This document shows, in pieces, positions 17,943 through 27,097 of a stretch of DNA of 64,000 bases; the stretch's first letter is position 1; each line of letters starts with the position of its first letter. Below the pieces are notes generated by a model. The model did no database searches. It saw only the letters and a list, made by a program, of their open reading frames with translations, and was not told the origin of the DNA. Both the position numbers and the translations under genes were made by a program. Source of the stretch: Gammaproteobacteria bacterium UBA5078 (lineage in GTDB: Bacteria; Pseudomonadota; Gammaproteobacteria; Pseudomonadales; Pseudohongiellaceae); the NCBI GenBank assembly GCA_002416505.1, contig DIAM01000021.1, positions 211,287-275,286 of the forward strand. Reading direction: 5' to 3'.

Positions 17943-18084
17943 GTGTGTAGAGTCAGAACCGTCGACCGCCAGGCCGATAAATTGCTCCTGTATTCTCGAC
18001 ACTCCCGCCGTCCATGGCGGTCGGACACGGGCGTCGAGCCTGCACATTGATGTGTGCCGTTTGGCGTGTTCTGACCCTACACAC
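17943..18084. repeat. Large palindromic intergenic repeat, copy 1
   Basis: Outer arms 17943..17959 (GTGTGTAGAGTCAGAAC) and 18068..18084 (GTTCTGACCCTACACAC) pair with one mismatch. Inside are a CCGCC/GGCGG hairpin near 18006..18020 and a core at 18032..18066 starting CGTCGAGCCTGCACA that contains a GCACA/TGTGC hairpin and ends in TTTGGCG. The same 35-base core occurs in the element at 21963..22082, but the outer arms differ in sequence while both pair well. This points to a dispersed repeat family conserved in structure rather than in its arms. A 65-codon frame across it (17923..18120) looks accidental. Confidence 0.7.
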
Positions 18085-18507
18085 CCGACTGCCAGCGCGA
18101 GCTACGAAGCTCAACTCTAAATAGCACCGAGCAGAATTGAAGCAAAATTGAGCGATTCTGAAATTGCGACAAACTATTACAATTTTGGTATGAAGCGTTG
18201 ATTGCGATTGGGGGATACTTTCGTTGTGGGGAAGCGGCGACCCAAGGGAACTCGCTAACATCCCTTATTTATAGTAAATATCAAACAGTTAATAACGATT
18301 ATACTTTAACAAGGCTGTAAAGCTGGCGTTAAGCTTGCCTCGCCTATCATCTATCTTATACGCGCGGGAGGCCCGCTTGACCCGGCTTGGGCACGTGGTT
18401 ACTCTTGCGCCAGCGGTGGTAAATGCGTAGCATCCTGCCGGTTGACTCCGTCCACTTGACTGACGGATGTGCACGAATTACCGACATATTAGCGGGAGAA
18501 TCCAAAG
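18085..18507. other. Intergenic region upstream of PQQ dehydrogenase operon
   Basis: About 420 bases between repeat copy 1 and the PQQ gene start. It is fairly A/T rich around 18260..18310 and should contain the operon promoter. I see no strong hairpin, no tRNA and no convincing coding frame. AGCGGGAGAATCC just before 18508 is the ribosome binding site. Confidence 0.45.
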
Positions 18508-20442
18508 ATGATTACAAGAAAAAGATTGATGTCTTCACTCATTGCAAGCGTTGGCGTCTTGATCTGTGCCCCGGCTGCTCTTAGCCAGTCCGGCACTGAT
18601 GTATATGCAGGCGATTGGCCTGATTATAACGGCAATATGGCGGCTCAACGCTATTCCCCGCTCGATCAGATTAACGCGGCGAACGTAAGCACTATTCGTC
18701 AGGCTTGGAGCTTCTCGACAGAGAAATTCGGCCCGTCACCAGAATTCAATAATACCTCTACGCCTCTCGAAATCGACGGCATCCTCTACGCCACGATGGG
18801 CGCGACTCGTAACGTTGCGGCACTAGATGCCACTAACGGCCAATTACTGTGGATGTGGCGCCCCGAAGAAGGCTCACGCTACGACGACGCACCTCGCAAA
18901 GGCGCGGGCCGCGGCGTAGCATTCTGGCGCGATGGCGACAAAGCCCGTGTCATGACCATCACCCCTGGCTTCTTCCTCGTAGCACTCGATGCCAAGACTG
19001 GCATCCCCGACCCGAGCTTCGGCGTCAATGGCCGCGTTGATCTCTACGAAGGTCTGCGCAACGCCTATGCCGATGGCTACGACGATGTCGATATCGGCTC
19101 ATCCATGCCACCGTTCATCATGAACGATGTGGTCGTGGTAGGCCCAGCTCACAAAGTAGGCATGCGTCCTCGCTCTATGACCAACGTAAAGGGCGATGTT
19201 CGCGCCTTCGATGCGCGCACGGGCGAGCTGATGTGGACCTTCAAGACGATTCCAGAGCGCGGTGAGTACGGCTCTGAAACTTGGCTAGACGACGGCATCG
19301 ACTTCACCGGCAACGCGGGCGTGTGGGCACCTATGTCTGGCGATCCAGAATTGGGCCATGTCTACCTGCCTGTTGAGTCTGCTACCGGCGACCGTTACGG
19401 CGGCGACCGCCCAGGCGATAACCTGTTCGCGAACGCCCTTGTAGCCTTGGATATCAAGACTGGCGAGAGAATTTGGCACCATCAGCTGATTCACCACGAC
19501 ATCTGGGACTGGGATAACCCCTCCGCAGCCGTCCTCGCAGACTTGCCCAATGGCCGCAAAGTCGTAATGCAAGTGACTAAGCAGAACTTCGTCTACACCT
19601 ACGATCGCGCGACTGGCGAGCCCGTTTGGCCTATAGATGAGCTTCCAGTTCCAGCCGGAGACGTGCCCGGCGAATGGTACTCACCTACTCAGCCATTCCC
19701 TAGCAAGCCACCGGCATTCGATCGCCAAGGCTTCACTGAGGACGACCTGATCGACTTCACGCCAGAGCTACGTGCAGCAGCCTTAGAGGCCATCAAGCCG
19801 TTCCGTTTGAGCACTAATCTTTACACGCCTCCTTCACTTGCCGAAGGCTCACCCGATGGCACCGTTGGTGTATTGAGCCTGCCCTCTGCAACTGGTGGCG
19901 CGAACTGGGAAGGCAGCGCTCTGGATCCAGAGACCGGTCTGCTCTACGTACCATCGAGAACTGCGCTAGCGGTGTTGTCTGTAGGCAAGGATGAAGAATC
20001 CGACTTGGATTTCAGCGCGGCTTTTGGAGTGCGTGTACCGCGTGTCAGTGGCCTCGAGATCGTGAAGCCTCCTTACGGCCGCGTTACCGCAATCGACATG
20101 AATGCTGGTGAACTAGTTTGGCAGACTGCTAACGCGGACACGCCAGACTCGATCACTAACAACCCTGCACTGCAAGGCGTGGATATTCCACGCACTGGCG
20201 TAGCCACGCGTGCAGGCCTATTGCTGACCAAGACTCTCCTATTCGTAGGCGAAGGCGTTGGCGGTGGCAGCAAGCTTTACGCTCAAGATAAAGCGACTGG
20301 TGAAATCGTTGCCCGCATCGAACTGCCTAATACGCAGACTGGGCAGCCATTTACATACGAGCACGAAGGTAAGCAATACATCGCCATGTTCGTCAGTGGC
20401 GGCGGCAAACCAACTGAATTGGTTGCCTTTACATTACCGTAA
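18508..20442 (+). CDS. PQQ-dependent dehydrogenase (third paralogue)
   Basis: Periplasmic quinoprotein of 644 residues, related to but clearly diverged from the tandem pair at the left edge. A signal peptide ends near AALSQSG. Motifs: WPDYNGNMAAQRYSPLDQI, the propeller tryptophan repeats (NGQLLWMWRPEEG), active-site HHDIWDWD, VTKQNFVYTYDRATGEPVWP and SPTQPFPSKPP. No haem-binding CxxCH is present, so electrons must leave through another carrier. Two YceI-family genes follow at 26 and 33 bases and finish at a terminator, making a three-gene operon; YceI proteins bind polyisoprenoids, so a quinone-carrier role is an attractive inference. Substrate unknown. Confidence 0.92.
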   Translation: MITRKRLMSSLIASVGVLICAPAALSQSGTDVYAGDWPDYNGNMAAQRYSPLDQINAANVSTIRQAWSFSTEKFGPSPEFNNTSTPLEIDGILYATMGATRNVAALDATNGQLLWMWRPEEGSRYDDAPRKGAGRGVAFWRDGDKARVMTITPGFFLVALDAKTGIPDPSFGVNGRVDLYEGLRNAYADGYDDVDIGSSMPPFIMNDVVVVGPAHKVGMRPRSMTNVKGDVRAFDARTGELMWTFKTIPERGEYGSETWLDDGIDFTGNAGVWAPMSGDPELGHVYLPVESATGDRYGGDRPGDNLFANALVALDIKTGERIWHHQLIHHDIWDWDNPSAAVLADLPNGRKVVMQVTKQNFVYTYDRATGEPVWPIDELPVPAGDVPGEWYSPTQPFPSKPPAFDRQGFTEDDLIDFTPELRAAALEAIKPFRLSTNLYTPPSLAEGSPDGTVGVLSLPSATGGANWEGSALDPETGLLYVPSRTALAVLSVGKDEESDLDFSAAFGVRVPRVSGLEIVKPPYGRVTAIDMNAGELVWQTANADTPDSITNNPALQGVDIPRTGVATRAGLLLTKTLLFVGEGVGGGSKLYAQDKATGEIVARIELPNTQTGQPFTYEHEGKQYIAMFVSGGGKPTELVAFTLP

Positions 20443-20468
20443 CTTCAAAATTAGGAGTAAGTATTACC

Positions 20469-21044
20469 ATGCGAACTTTAGTAAAACGAGCGGCCTTAGC
20501 ACCGCTACTGCTGGTCATCGGCGCACAGGCGCAGGCCGCCAATTTTGAAATCGACACGGCTGAATCCCGCGTTATTTTCAAGTATTCCTATGAAGGCACT
20601 CCATACGAAGGCGAGTTTAAGAACGTTGCAGCCACCTTCGATATCGATCCAACGAATCCGGCATCATGCGATTTCATGGTAACGATTCCAATCGCCGACA
20701 TCAGCGTGGGCGACGCGGAAACTCTGGACTACTTGATGGATTTGGAAATGTTCGACGTAGACCAATTCCCTACTGCGACCTTCCATGCGGTCAAGTGCAG
20801 CATGTCTTCGATGAATCAGTTCTCATCCGAAGGAACGCTGACCATCCGCGACCAGACCCATCCAATGACGTTCCCATTCACAATGGAAATGGAAATGTAT
20901 GACGGTCAGCCGCGTTTTCATTTGACTAGCGAAGTGACTGTGCAGCGTCTAGATTACGGCGTTGGCCAGGGCTACTGGGCAAACACGGCAACAATTCCGA
21001 ATGAGGTAGTCGTCGTAATCGACGTTTACGCCAATCAGAAGTAA
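20469..21044 (+). CDS. YceI-family periplasmic protein
   Basis: Exported lipocalin-like protein of 191 residues. AGGAG precedes the ATG, and a signal peptide ends near AQAANFE. YceI features: FEIDTAESRVIFKYSYEG, VAATFDIDPTNP, LEMFDVDQFPTATFHA and the C-terminal YWANTATIPNEVVVVIDV strand. Members of this family bind isoprenoid lipids in the barrel. Two Cys (PASCDF and AVKCSM) could form a disulfide. It sits between the PQQ dehydrogenase and a second, lipid-anchored YceI. Confidence 0.88.
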   Translation: MRTLVKRAALAPLLLVIGAQAQAANFEIDTAESRVIFKYSYEGTPYEGEFKNVAATFDIDPTNPASCDFMVTIPIADISVGDAETLDYLMDLEMFDVDQFPTATFHAVKCSMSSMNQFSSEGTLTIRDQTHPMTFPFTMEMEMYDGQPRFHLTSEVTVQRLDYGVGQGYWANTATIPNEVVVVIDVYANQK

Positions 21045-21077
21045 ATAAGCAAGCACCATCGTGAATAGGGTATTTCA

Positions 21078-21725
21078 ATGTTAAATAGTTTACTTTCAAA
21101 ATGCCGCTGGGTTGCTCTAGGCCTAGTTTCCTCTGCCGTATTGGTTTCATGCGATAAGTTGCTGACGCCGGATTTCAATACCGACGTTGCAGAACTTCGG
21201 GGTGGTGCTTACACCTTGGACAAGGACCATGCGTCCTTGATATTCGAGATCAATCACCTTGGTTTCTCCACTTTCATCGGTGGCTTCGATGATTTCGAGG
21301 CGTCTCTGGATTTCGATCCCGAGAACGTTGCGAATTCGAGCCTAGAAGTGATCGTGAATATGGACAGCCTCGACGTGAATCTGCCTGAGTTCGAAGAAGA
21401 ACTGAAGGGCGATAACTGGTTCGACGTGGCGCAGTTCCCACAGGCTATCTTCCGCACTACTTCCTACGTGGGAGCGGGTGAGGGCGAAGGCGCACACGTG
21501 TTCATAGGCGATCTGACTATGCACGGCGTGACCGCACCGGTAACACTGAGCGTAGTATTCAACGGCGGTGGTCGTAACTTCCTAACCAGAAGCTACACGC
21601 TAGGCTTCGCCGCGAGCGCGCAGTTCAAGCGCTCTGACTTCGGCGTAGATCGCTTCACCAACTTCGGCGTAGGCGATGACATCACGCTAGCGATCAACGT
21701 GGAGTTCCAAGAGTCGTCAGAATAA
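21078..21725 (+). CDS. YceI-family lipoprotein
   Basis: YceI-like protein of 215 residues with a lipoprotein signal: the hydrophobic stretch ends in AVLVSC-D, the Cys being the lipid site and Asp at +2 suggesting inner-membrane retention by the usual rule. Core motifs: YTLDKDHASLIFEINHLGFSTF, VNMDSLDVN, WFDVAQFPQAIFRTTS, IGDLTMHGVTAPVTLSV and FKRSDFGVDRF. It closely follows the soluble YceI, and the two together with the PQQ dehydrogenase form a unit. An anchored and a soluble polyisoprenoid-binding protein could shuttle or buffer quinone for the dehydrogenase; this is inference. Confidence 0.9.
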   Translation: MLNSLLSKCRWVALGLVSSAVLVSCDKLLTPDFNTDVAELRGGAYTLDKDHASLIFEINHLGFSTFIGGFDDFEASLDFDPENVANSSLEVIVNMDSLDVNLPEFEEELKGDNWFDVAQFPQAIFRTTSYVGAGEGEGAHVFIGDLTMHGVTAPVTLSVVFNGGGRNFLTRSYTLGFAASAQFKRSDFGVDRFTNFGVGDDITLAINVEFQESSE

Positions 21726-21751
21726 GACTCCTGTAACAACATAGAACGCGC

Positions 21752-21799
21752 AAAAGGGGCGGCGATGAGAGGATAACTCTCGCGCCGCCCCTTTTTTTA
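21752..21799 (+). terminator. Rho-independent terminator of PQQ-YceI operon
   Basis: AAGGGGCGGCG and CGCCGCCCCTT arms with an 18-base interior, followed by a run of T. It ends the three-gene operon. Confidence 0.9.
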
Positions 21800-21962
21800 T
21801 TCCCGCCTGAGTTTCTCCATAGACTTCTCAGCGCTGGCTTAACGCGGACGGCTAGAATTGTCGTCAGATCAAAATTGATCGCACCACATTCCTATGTATT
21901 GCATTGAGCTCATTTTTTCCGTGATAAACAAAGAGAGAAATCCTCAAGACAGCACGACTTAA

Positions 21963-22082
21963 GAGCCACGCGGCGGCTCAGGGAGTGCAGGAACGTCGGG
22001 CGCCAGGACGGCGCACGTCGAGCCTGCACAGGGATGTGCGCTTTTTGGCGGTTCCAGCAATCCCTTAGCCGGCGCGTGGCTC
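21963..22082. repeat. Large palindromic intergenic repeat, copy 2
   Basis: The outer arm from 21963 (GAGCCACGCGGCGGCTCAGG...) and the arm ending 22082 are inverted copies over about 31 bases with roughly four mismatches. Inside: a GCGCC/GGCGC hairpin and the 35-base core 22016..22050 beginning CGTCGAGCCTGCACA, with a TGCACA/TGTGCG hairpin, ending TTTTTGGCG. The core matches copy 1 at 18032..18066. It lies between the terminator of the PQQ operon and the convergent mdlB gene. The rest of the 21800..22116 gap shows nothing else. Confidence 0.75.
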
Positions 22083-22116
22083 GACTAGCGGAGTGTTGAT
22101 TGGAGAAATAGCACTA

Positions 22117-23901
22117 TTACGGATAGACAACGGCGTCGGCCACTAGCGCTTTCTGTCGCTGCAGCTCGTGCATGTGGCGGTATAGGCCGTCTTGTTCGAG
22201 AAGGGCCTGATGCGAGCCTTGCTGCACTATTCGCCCCTGATGCAGGACCACTATCTGATCCGCGTGGGTGATGGTGCTCAGGCGATGCGCTATTGCCAGG
22301 ATCGTTGTGCTGCCACGCAGCTTGTTCAGTGCCTTCGTGATTACCGCCTCAGTATGGCTATCTACGTTCGCCGTCGCCTCGTCCAGGATCAGGATACGCG
22401 GCTGCCTCGCTAACGTTCTTGCCAATGACAGTAGCTGTCGCTGCCCCGTCGATAGATTGCCGCCACGCTCACCTAAGAGCGTGTCATAGCCATCGGGCAG
22501 GCTCATCACGAACTCGTGTAGTTGTGCCTGCCGTGCCGCCGCGATCACCTTCTCATCGGAGATAGGCAGGCCTAGCGTGATATTGTCGCGCATCGAGCCC
22601 GCGCTGATGAACGGATCCTGTAGCACCACCCCCATCTGCTCGCGCAGATTATGCTGATCGATCTGCTCTAACGGCGTGCCATCGATTAGGATGCGGCCCT
22701 GCTGTGGCGTATAGAAGCGCAGCAATAGGCTCATTAGCGTACTCTTGCCGCTGCCCGTATGGCCCACTATCGCGTAGAACTGCCCTGGCTCCACGCAGAA
22801 ATCGATCCCCTCTAGTATCCGGTGCTCATCGTCATAGCTAAAGCCCAGACCCTCTACCTGCACCCTACCCGCACCGATCATCTTAGTAGAGGCTAGCTGC
22901 GCCTCCCCCGCCTCATCCATGATGCCGAAGACGCGCTCGCCCGCCACCACCGCTTGTTGCAGAAGACTAAGGCGTTGCGTCATCTCCACAACCGGTTGCG
23001 TGATGCGCGAAAGATAGTTGATGAAGGCATAAATAACCCCGACCTCTACGGCACTGTCGAAGGACTGAGTCCCGAAATAGAACAGCAGGCCCGCCAGCGT
23101 CAGCGTGCGAATCAGGTCTGGCAGCGGGCGCAGCATGAGCGCGTCTAGGCGCAGATTACTCATGCGCGCATCGAAAAGGTCTTGGCTCACTCGGCCAAAA
23201 TCGCCATTAAAGCGCTGCTGCTGGTTCAGCATCTGCACGATGCGCATGCCCTGTATCGACTCGCTCAGGTTGGCATTGATGCGGCTGAGCACGCTACGCG
23301 CAAGGTGGTAGCGCGGCGCGCTCAGGCGCTGATAGTAGAACATCACGATGATGACCGTCGGCAAGATGATGCTGCATAGCAACATTAGGCGCACGTCGAG
23401 ATAGGCCATGGCGATAAACACGGCGATGATCAGAGTGACGTTCTGTACGAAGGTCGACATCACCTGTACGAACAGCTCCTTAATCGCCTCCGTGTCATTG
23501 GTGATCCTCGACACCAAGGCGCCGGTCGGGCGATGGTCGAAATAGGCGAGCGGCTTACGCATCACCGCCGCGAACACCTGCGAGCGGATCGTGCGCACCA
23601 CATTGAAGGCCACCTCGTTGAAGCGCATCGCGTTCTGGTAGCCACCCCACGCCGACAAGCCATAGAAGACGCCATAGGCCAGTGCCAATCCGGCCAGCTC
23701 GAAGGGCGGATAGTGACCCTGCGTTACATAATCATCGAGGAATATTTTGACGAGCACGGGCCCGAGCACCTGGCCAATAGTCGCCAACAGGAGAAAAGCC
23801 GCCGCCTGCTTGAGTAGGCGCGGATAAGCCAAGGCATAGCGCAGCAGTCGCCACAGCGCCGCTAGATCCACACCCTCGGAATGTTTATCGTCCAGATTCA
23901 A
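22117..23901 (-). CDS. mdlB: ABC exporter half-transporter, MdlB-like
   Basis: ABC exporter with six transmembrane helices followed by a nucleotide-binding domain. Walker A is GHTGSGKST, signature LSTGQRQ, Walker B ILILDEATANVD with the catalytic Glu intact. The preferred start is TTG at 23901, preceded by TTGGAGCGAACC and overlapping the end of mdlA by 17 bases, giving 594 residues; a longer frame to 24084 lies wholly inside mdlA and codes for a non-homologous Arg/Ser-rich stretch. It pairs with mdlA, whose ATPase site is degenerate. Such heterodimeric exporters handle drugs, lipids or peptides; the substrate here is unknown. Confidence 0.88.
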   Translation of the reverse strand: MNLDDKHSEGVDLAALWRLLRYALAYPRLLKQAAAFLLLATIGQVLGPVLVKIFLDDYVTQGHYPPFELAGLALAYGVFYGLSAWGGYQNAMRFNEVAFNVVRTIRSQVFAAVMRKPLAYFDHRPTGALVSRITNDTEAIKELFVQVMSTFVQNVTLIIAVFIAMAYLDVRLMLLCSIILPTVIIVMFYYQRLSAPRYHLARSVLSRINANLSESIQGMRIVQMLNQQQRFNGDFGRVSQDLFDARMSNLRLDALMLRPLPDLIRTLTLAGLLFYFGTQSFDSAVEVGVIYAFINYLSRITQPVVEMTQRLSLLQQAVVAGERVFGIMDEAGEAQLASTKMIGAGRVQVEGLGFSYDDEHRILEGIDFCVEPGQFYAIVGHTGSGKSTLMSLLLRFYTPQQGRILIDGTPLEQIDQHNLREQMGVVLQDPFISAGSMRDNITLGLPISDEKVIAAARQAQLHEFVMSLPDGYDTLLGERGGNLSTGQRQLLSLARTLARQPRILILDEATANVDSHTEAVITKALNKLRGSTTILAIAHRLSTITHADQIVVLHQGRIVQQGSHQALLEQDGLYRHMHELQRQKALVADAVVYP

Positions 23902-25630
23902 CGGTTCGCTCCAATCTCTGATAATCCACCATCTGCGCGTACCACCCCTTATGCGCGAGCAATTGCGCATGAGTGCCGCGCTCCACGACCTCGCCGTGAT
24001 TGAGCACGACGATCTGCTGGGCATCTTCCACCGCAGAGAGGCGGTGACAGAGCACGATGCTCGTGCGCTGCGCGCGCACCTCACGCAGATGTTTTAGAAT
24101 GCGGCGCTCCGTCCCCACATCGACCGCCGAGAGCGCATCGTCGAGAATCAGGATGGGCGCATCCAATAGCAGTGCCCTTGCAATCGCAATGCGTTGCTTC
24201 TGCCCGCCAGAGAGCGTAATGCCACGCTCACCCACTAAGGTTTCGTAGCCCTGCGGGAAGCGCAAGATGTCCTGATCGATGGCGGCAAGGTCGGCCGCTG
24301 CGCGAATCTCCTCTCGACTAGCATTGGGCTTACCCAAGGCGATGTTCTCGGCTATCGTCGCCGTGAACAAAAATGGGTCTTGCGGCACCATTGCGATCTG
24401 TTCACGAAGAGTCTCCAGAGTCAGTTCCTGAATCGACACACCGCCGATGCGTAGGTCGCAATCTGGATGATCGAAATAGCGCAGCAGTAAATTGACCAGA
24501 CTAGTCTTCCCCGATCCGGTGGGACCAACGATGCCTAGCGTTTGGCCCGCTTCCACATCGATCCGAATATTATGTAGCACCGGCATCGCACTGCCGATGT
24601 GGGTGAAACTCTTGACGTCGAAATGGACATCGGCAGTGGCCACTTGCGTCACGGTTCCACTGTCCTGCACCGGAGATTCTGTCTCGAGCAACTGTCCGAT
24701 GCGCTCGTATGCGGCCGAACCTCGCTCGAGAATATTGAGCAGCCAACCATAGGCAAACATCGGCCAGACTAGAAAGCCGAGATACATCGTGAAGCTGGTC
24801 AGCTCACCCAAGCTGATGCGCTCCTGCTCGACCTGCCACGCACCCATACTGATACACAGTAGGAACGAGGAGCCTACCGTTAGGAAGATGGCTGGGTCGT
24901 AGAGCGAGTCGGTCTTCGCCACGCGCATATTGGCCTCTGCCGTGCGGTCGGCGATGCGCAGGAAGTTTTCATCCTCGACTTGCTCGCGGCCGAAGGCGCG
25001 GACCATGCGAATACCCGAGACACTCTCTTGCACCCGATCGTTCAAGTCCGAGAAGCGCTCCTGCGCATCCCTGAAGCTGACGTGTAGGCGCTTCCCAAGA
25101 ATCGCGAAGTACCAGGCCATGAACGGGAAAGGCAATAGCGCCACAAGGGTCAATTGCCAATCGATAAGAAACACCATGATGCCAATCACTAAGACACCCG
25201 TGACCAGACCATCGATTCCCGATAACACACCCTCTCCCGCCGTCATCTCGAGGGCGGAGATATCGTTGGTCGCGCGAGCCATGAGGTCCCCTGTGCGGTG
25301 CTGCGCAAAGAACTGTGGCGCCATCTTCGTCATATGGGCATAGAGGCGTTGCCGCATGGTCTCGGCCAACTGGAATGAGGCGTAAAACAGGAACACACGC
25401 CAGAGATAGCGCATGACATAGACGACGAAACCGATGATCACGACGATGCCCACGTAGCGCAGCAACAGCTCACGGCTCAATGTGTTGGCGACTACGTGAT
25501 CGATTAGCTGACCGGTAATCCATGGCACGATCATCTCGAGCACGTCGGTGCCCAGCAGCATCACTATCGCCGCTGTGTACCGGCGCCACTGCGCCTTGAA
25601 ATACCATCCCAGTTTGAAAAACAATTCCAT
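23885..25630 (-). CDS. mdlA: ABC exporter half-transporter, MdlA-like
   Basis: 581 residues with an N-terminal six-helix domain and C-terminal ATPase. It resembles E. coli MdlA along its length: LGWYFKAQWRRY, YVMRYLWRVFLFYASFQLAE, HRTGDLMARATNDI, SLNDR-type QESVSGIRMVRAFG and ERGSAAYERI. Walker A is GPTGSGKTS, signature LSGGQKQ, but Walker B reads ILILDDALSAVD, with Asp replacing the catalytic Glu, the expected degenerate site of a heterodimeric exporter. It overlaps mdlB, indicating translational coupling. A substrate cannot be deduced. Confidence 0.9.
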   Translation of the reverse strand: MELFFKLGWYFKAQWRRYTAAIVMLLGTDVLEMIVPWITGQLIDHVVANTLSRELLLRYVGIVVIIGFVVYVMRYLWRVFLFYASFQLAETMRQRLYAHMTKMAPQFFAQHRTGDLMARATNDISALEMTAGEGVLSGIDGLVTGVLVIGIMVFLIDWQLTLVALLPFPFMAWYFAILGKRLHVSFRDAQERFSDLNDRVQESVSGIRMVRAFGREQVEDENFLRIADRTAEANMRVAKTDSLYDPAIFLTVGSSFLLCISMGAWQVEQERISLGELTSFTMYLGFLVWPMFAYGWLLNILERGSAAYERIGQLLETESPVQDSGTVTQVATADVHFDVKSFTHIGSAMPVLHNIRIDVEAGQTLGIVGPTGSGKTSLVNLLLRYFDHPDCDLRIGGVSIQELTLETLREQIAMVPQDPFLFTATIAENIALGKPNASREEIRAAADLAAIDQDILRFPQGYETLVGERGITLSGGQKQRIAIARALLLDAPILILDDALSAVDVGTERRILKHLREVRAQRTSIVLCHRLSAVEDAQQIVVLNHGEVVERGTHAQLLAHKGWYAQMVDYQRLERTVESGR

Positions 25631-25820
25631 CGTCGTTCCGCAACGGTCCTATGCCCGGCTCGTCGGCCTCGAAAAGTGCGCAGTCTAGCAGGCTTTTTTA
25701 GCCTAGGAGTGCTTCGAGTCACATTTGCTTTTTGTCTACGAAATCAGCGCACTATAGTGATGTGTCAGGAAGACCCTCGCGTCATCCTGTGTCTGTCACA
25801 AAAGTATATTGAGGGTTTAT

Positions 25821-25859
25821 GTAAATGCGCATTTACCTGTGGAATGTCTTTGTTACAAT
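25821..25859 (+). promoter_or_regulatory. Perfect 16-bp palindrome and promoter before the decarboxylase gene
   Basis: GTAAATGCGCATTTAC (25821..25836) is a perfect palindrome. Its right half overlaps a possible -35 box TTTACC (25832..25837), spaced 16 bases from a TACAAT -10 box (25854..25859). That position suits a repressor operator controlling the ornithine decarboxylase gene starting at 25920. The rest of 25631..25919 shows no RNA gene. Confidence 0.5.
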
Positions 25860-25919
25860 AGCCCACCTAATCGACTACCCACCCGTTAAGGCTTTGCCGC
25901 GGAGGAGACTAAACCGTCA

Positions 25920-27092
25920 ATGAATACAGAAAACACTCGAGTGGAAGACTTTTACGCACCGGAAACTTTCAAGCGTATCAAAGAGTTAGCAGATACCAAG
26001 GAAACGCCGTTCGTCGTCATAGACATGGCAACGATCGAGACCGCTTATGACACCCTAAAAGATCTTTTCCCCTACGCGAGCGTGTATTACGCGGTTAAAG
26101 CGAACCCAGCGCCCGAAGTACTCACCTGCCTGCGCGATCGCGGCTCAAACTTCGACGTGGCCTCCATCTACGAATTAGACAAACTGCTCTCCCTAGGGGT
26201 TGAGCCAGAGCGTTGCAGTTATGGCAACACCATCAAGAAGGCGCGCGACATTCGTTACTTCTACGAGAAGGGTGTGCGCATGTACGCCACCGACTCCGAG
26301 GCCGATGTCCGCAATATCGCCAAAGCTGCCCCAGGCTCGCGCGTTTATGTGCGCATCCTCACAGAGGGAAGCGGCACGGCCGATTGGCCGCTATCACGTA
26401 AATTCGGCTGCCAGAGCGACATGGCGATGGATATCCTCGTCTTGGCCCGCGACCTCGGCCTGGAACCCTATGGCGTCTCCTTCCACGTTGGTTCACAGCA
26501 GCGCGACATCGGCGCGTGGGATGCGGCGATCGGCAAGGTTAAGGTAATCTTCGAGCGCCTCAAGGAAGAAGACAATATCACGCTGAAGATGGTGAACCTC
26601 GGCGGCGGCTTCCCTGCCAATTACATCAATAAGGCCAATACACTCGACGTCTACGCCGATGAGATTACACGCTTTATCGAAGAAGACTTCGGTGACGACT
26701 TCCCCGAGATCATTCTCGAGCCTGGCCGTTCTTTGATCTCTAACTCGGGAATCTTGGTTTCCGAGGTCGTCCTGATCTCGCGCAAATCCCATACCTCTTT
26801 GCAGCGCTGGATCTTCACTGACGTCGGTAAGTTTTCCGGCCTGATCGAGACCCTGGACGAGTGCATCAAGTACCCGATCTATGTCGAGAAGCAGGGGGAA
26901 TTAGAAGAGGTAGTAATCGCGGGGCCAACCTGTGATAGCGCCGACATTATGTATGAGCACTATAAGTACGGCCTGCCACTGAACCTAGCCATCGGCGATC
27001 GGATGTACTGGATCTCTACGGGCGCCTACACGACCAGCTATAGCTCCGTCGAGTTCAATGGCTTCCCACCGCTAAAGTCCTATTTCGTTTAA
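25920..27092 (+). CDS. speC: Type III PLP-dependent ornithine (or lysine) decarboxylase
   Basis: Alanine-racemase-fold (eukaryotic-like) decarboxylase of 390 residues making putrescine from ornithine, as in Pseudomonas; some relatives accept lysine to give cadaverine. PLP Lys60 lies in YYAVKANPAP. Other motifs: FDVASIYELDKLL, SFHVGSQ (His189 stacks on PLP), LGGGFP, EPGRSLIS for phosphate binding, and GPTCDSADIMYE with catalytic Cys338-Asp339. All key residues are present. The GGAGGAG ribosome site is about 12 bases before the ATG, a slightly long spacing. It stands alone behind a palindromic operator candidate; no antizyme or SpeE-like gene is adjacent. The symbol is by functional analogy with the Pseudomonas gene. 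Confidence 0.9.
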   Translation: MNTENTRVEDFYAPETFKRIKELADTKETPFVVIDMATIETAYDTLKDLFPYASVYYAVKANPAPEVLTCLRDRGSNFDVASIYELDKLLSLGVEPERCSYGNTIKKARDIRYFYEKGVRMYATDSEADVRNIAKAAPGSRVYVRILTEGSGTADWPLSRKFGCQSDMAMDILVLARDLGLEPYGVSFHVGSQQRDIGAWDAAIGKVKVIFERLKEEDNITLKMVNLGGGFPANYINKANTLDVYADEITRFIEEDFGDDFPEIILEPGRSLISNSGILVSEVVLISRKSHTSLQRWIFTDVGKFSGLIETLDECIKYPIYVEKQGELEEVVIAGPTCDSADIMYEHYKYGLPLNLAIGDRMYWISTGAYTTSYSSVEFNGFPPLKSYFV

Positions 27093-27097
27093 ACCCT

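Noticed and set aside
17923..18120. 65-codon plus-strand frame
   Set aside because: It spans the palindromic repeat element; composition is that of the hairpins, with no ribosome site.
23902..24084. N-terminal extension of mdlB
   Set aside because: Lies inside mdlA in another frame and encodes Arg/Ser/Cys-rich sequence unlike any exporter; TTG at 23901 has a ribosome site.
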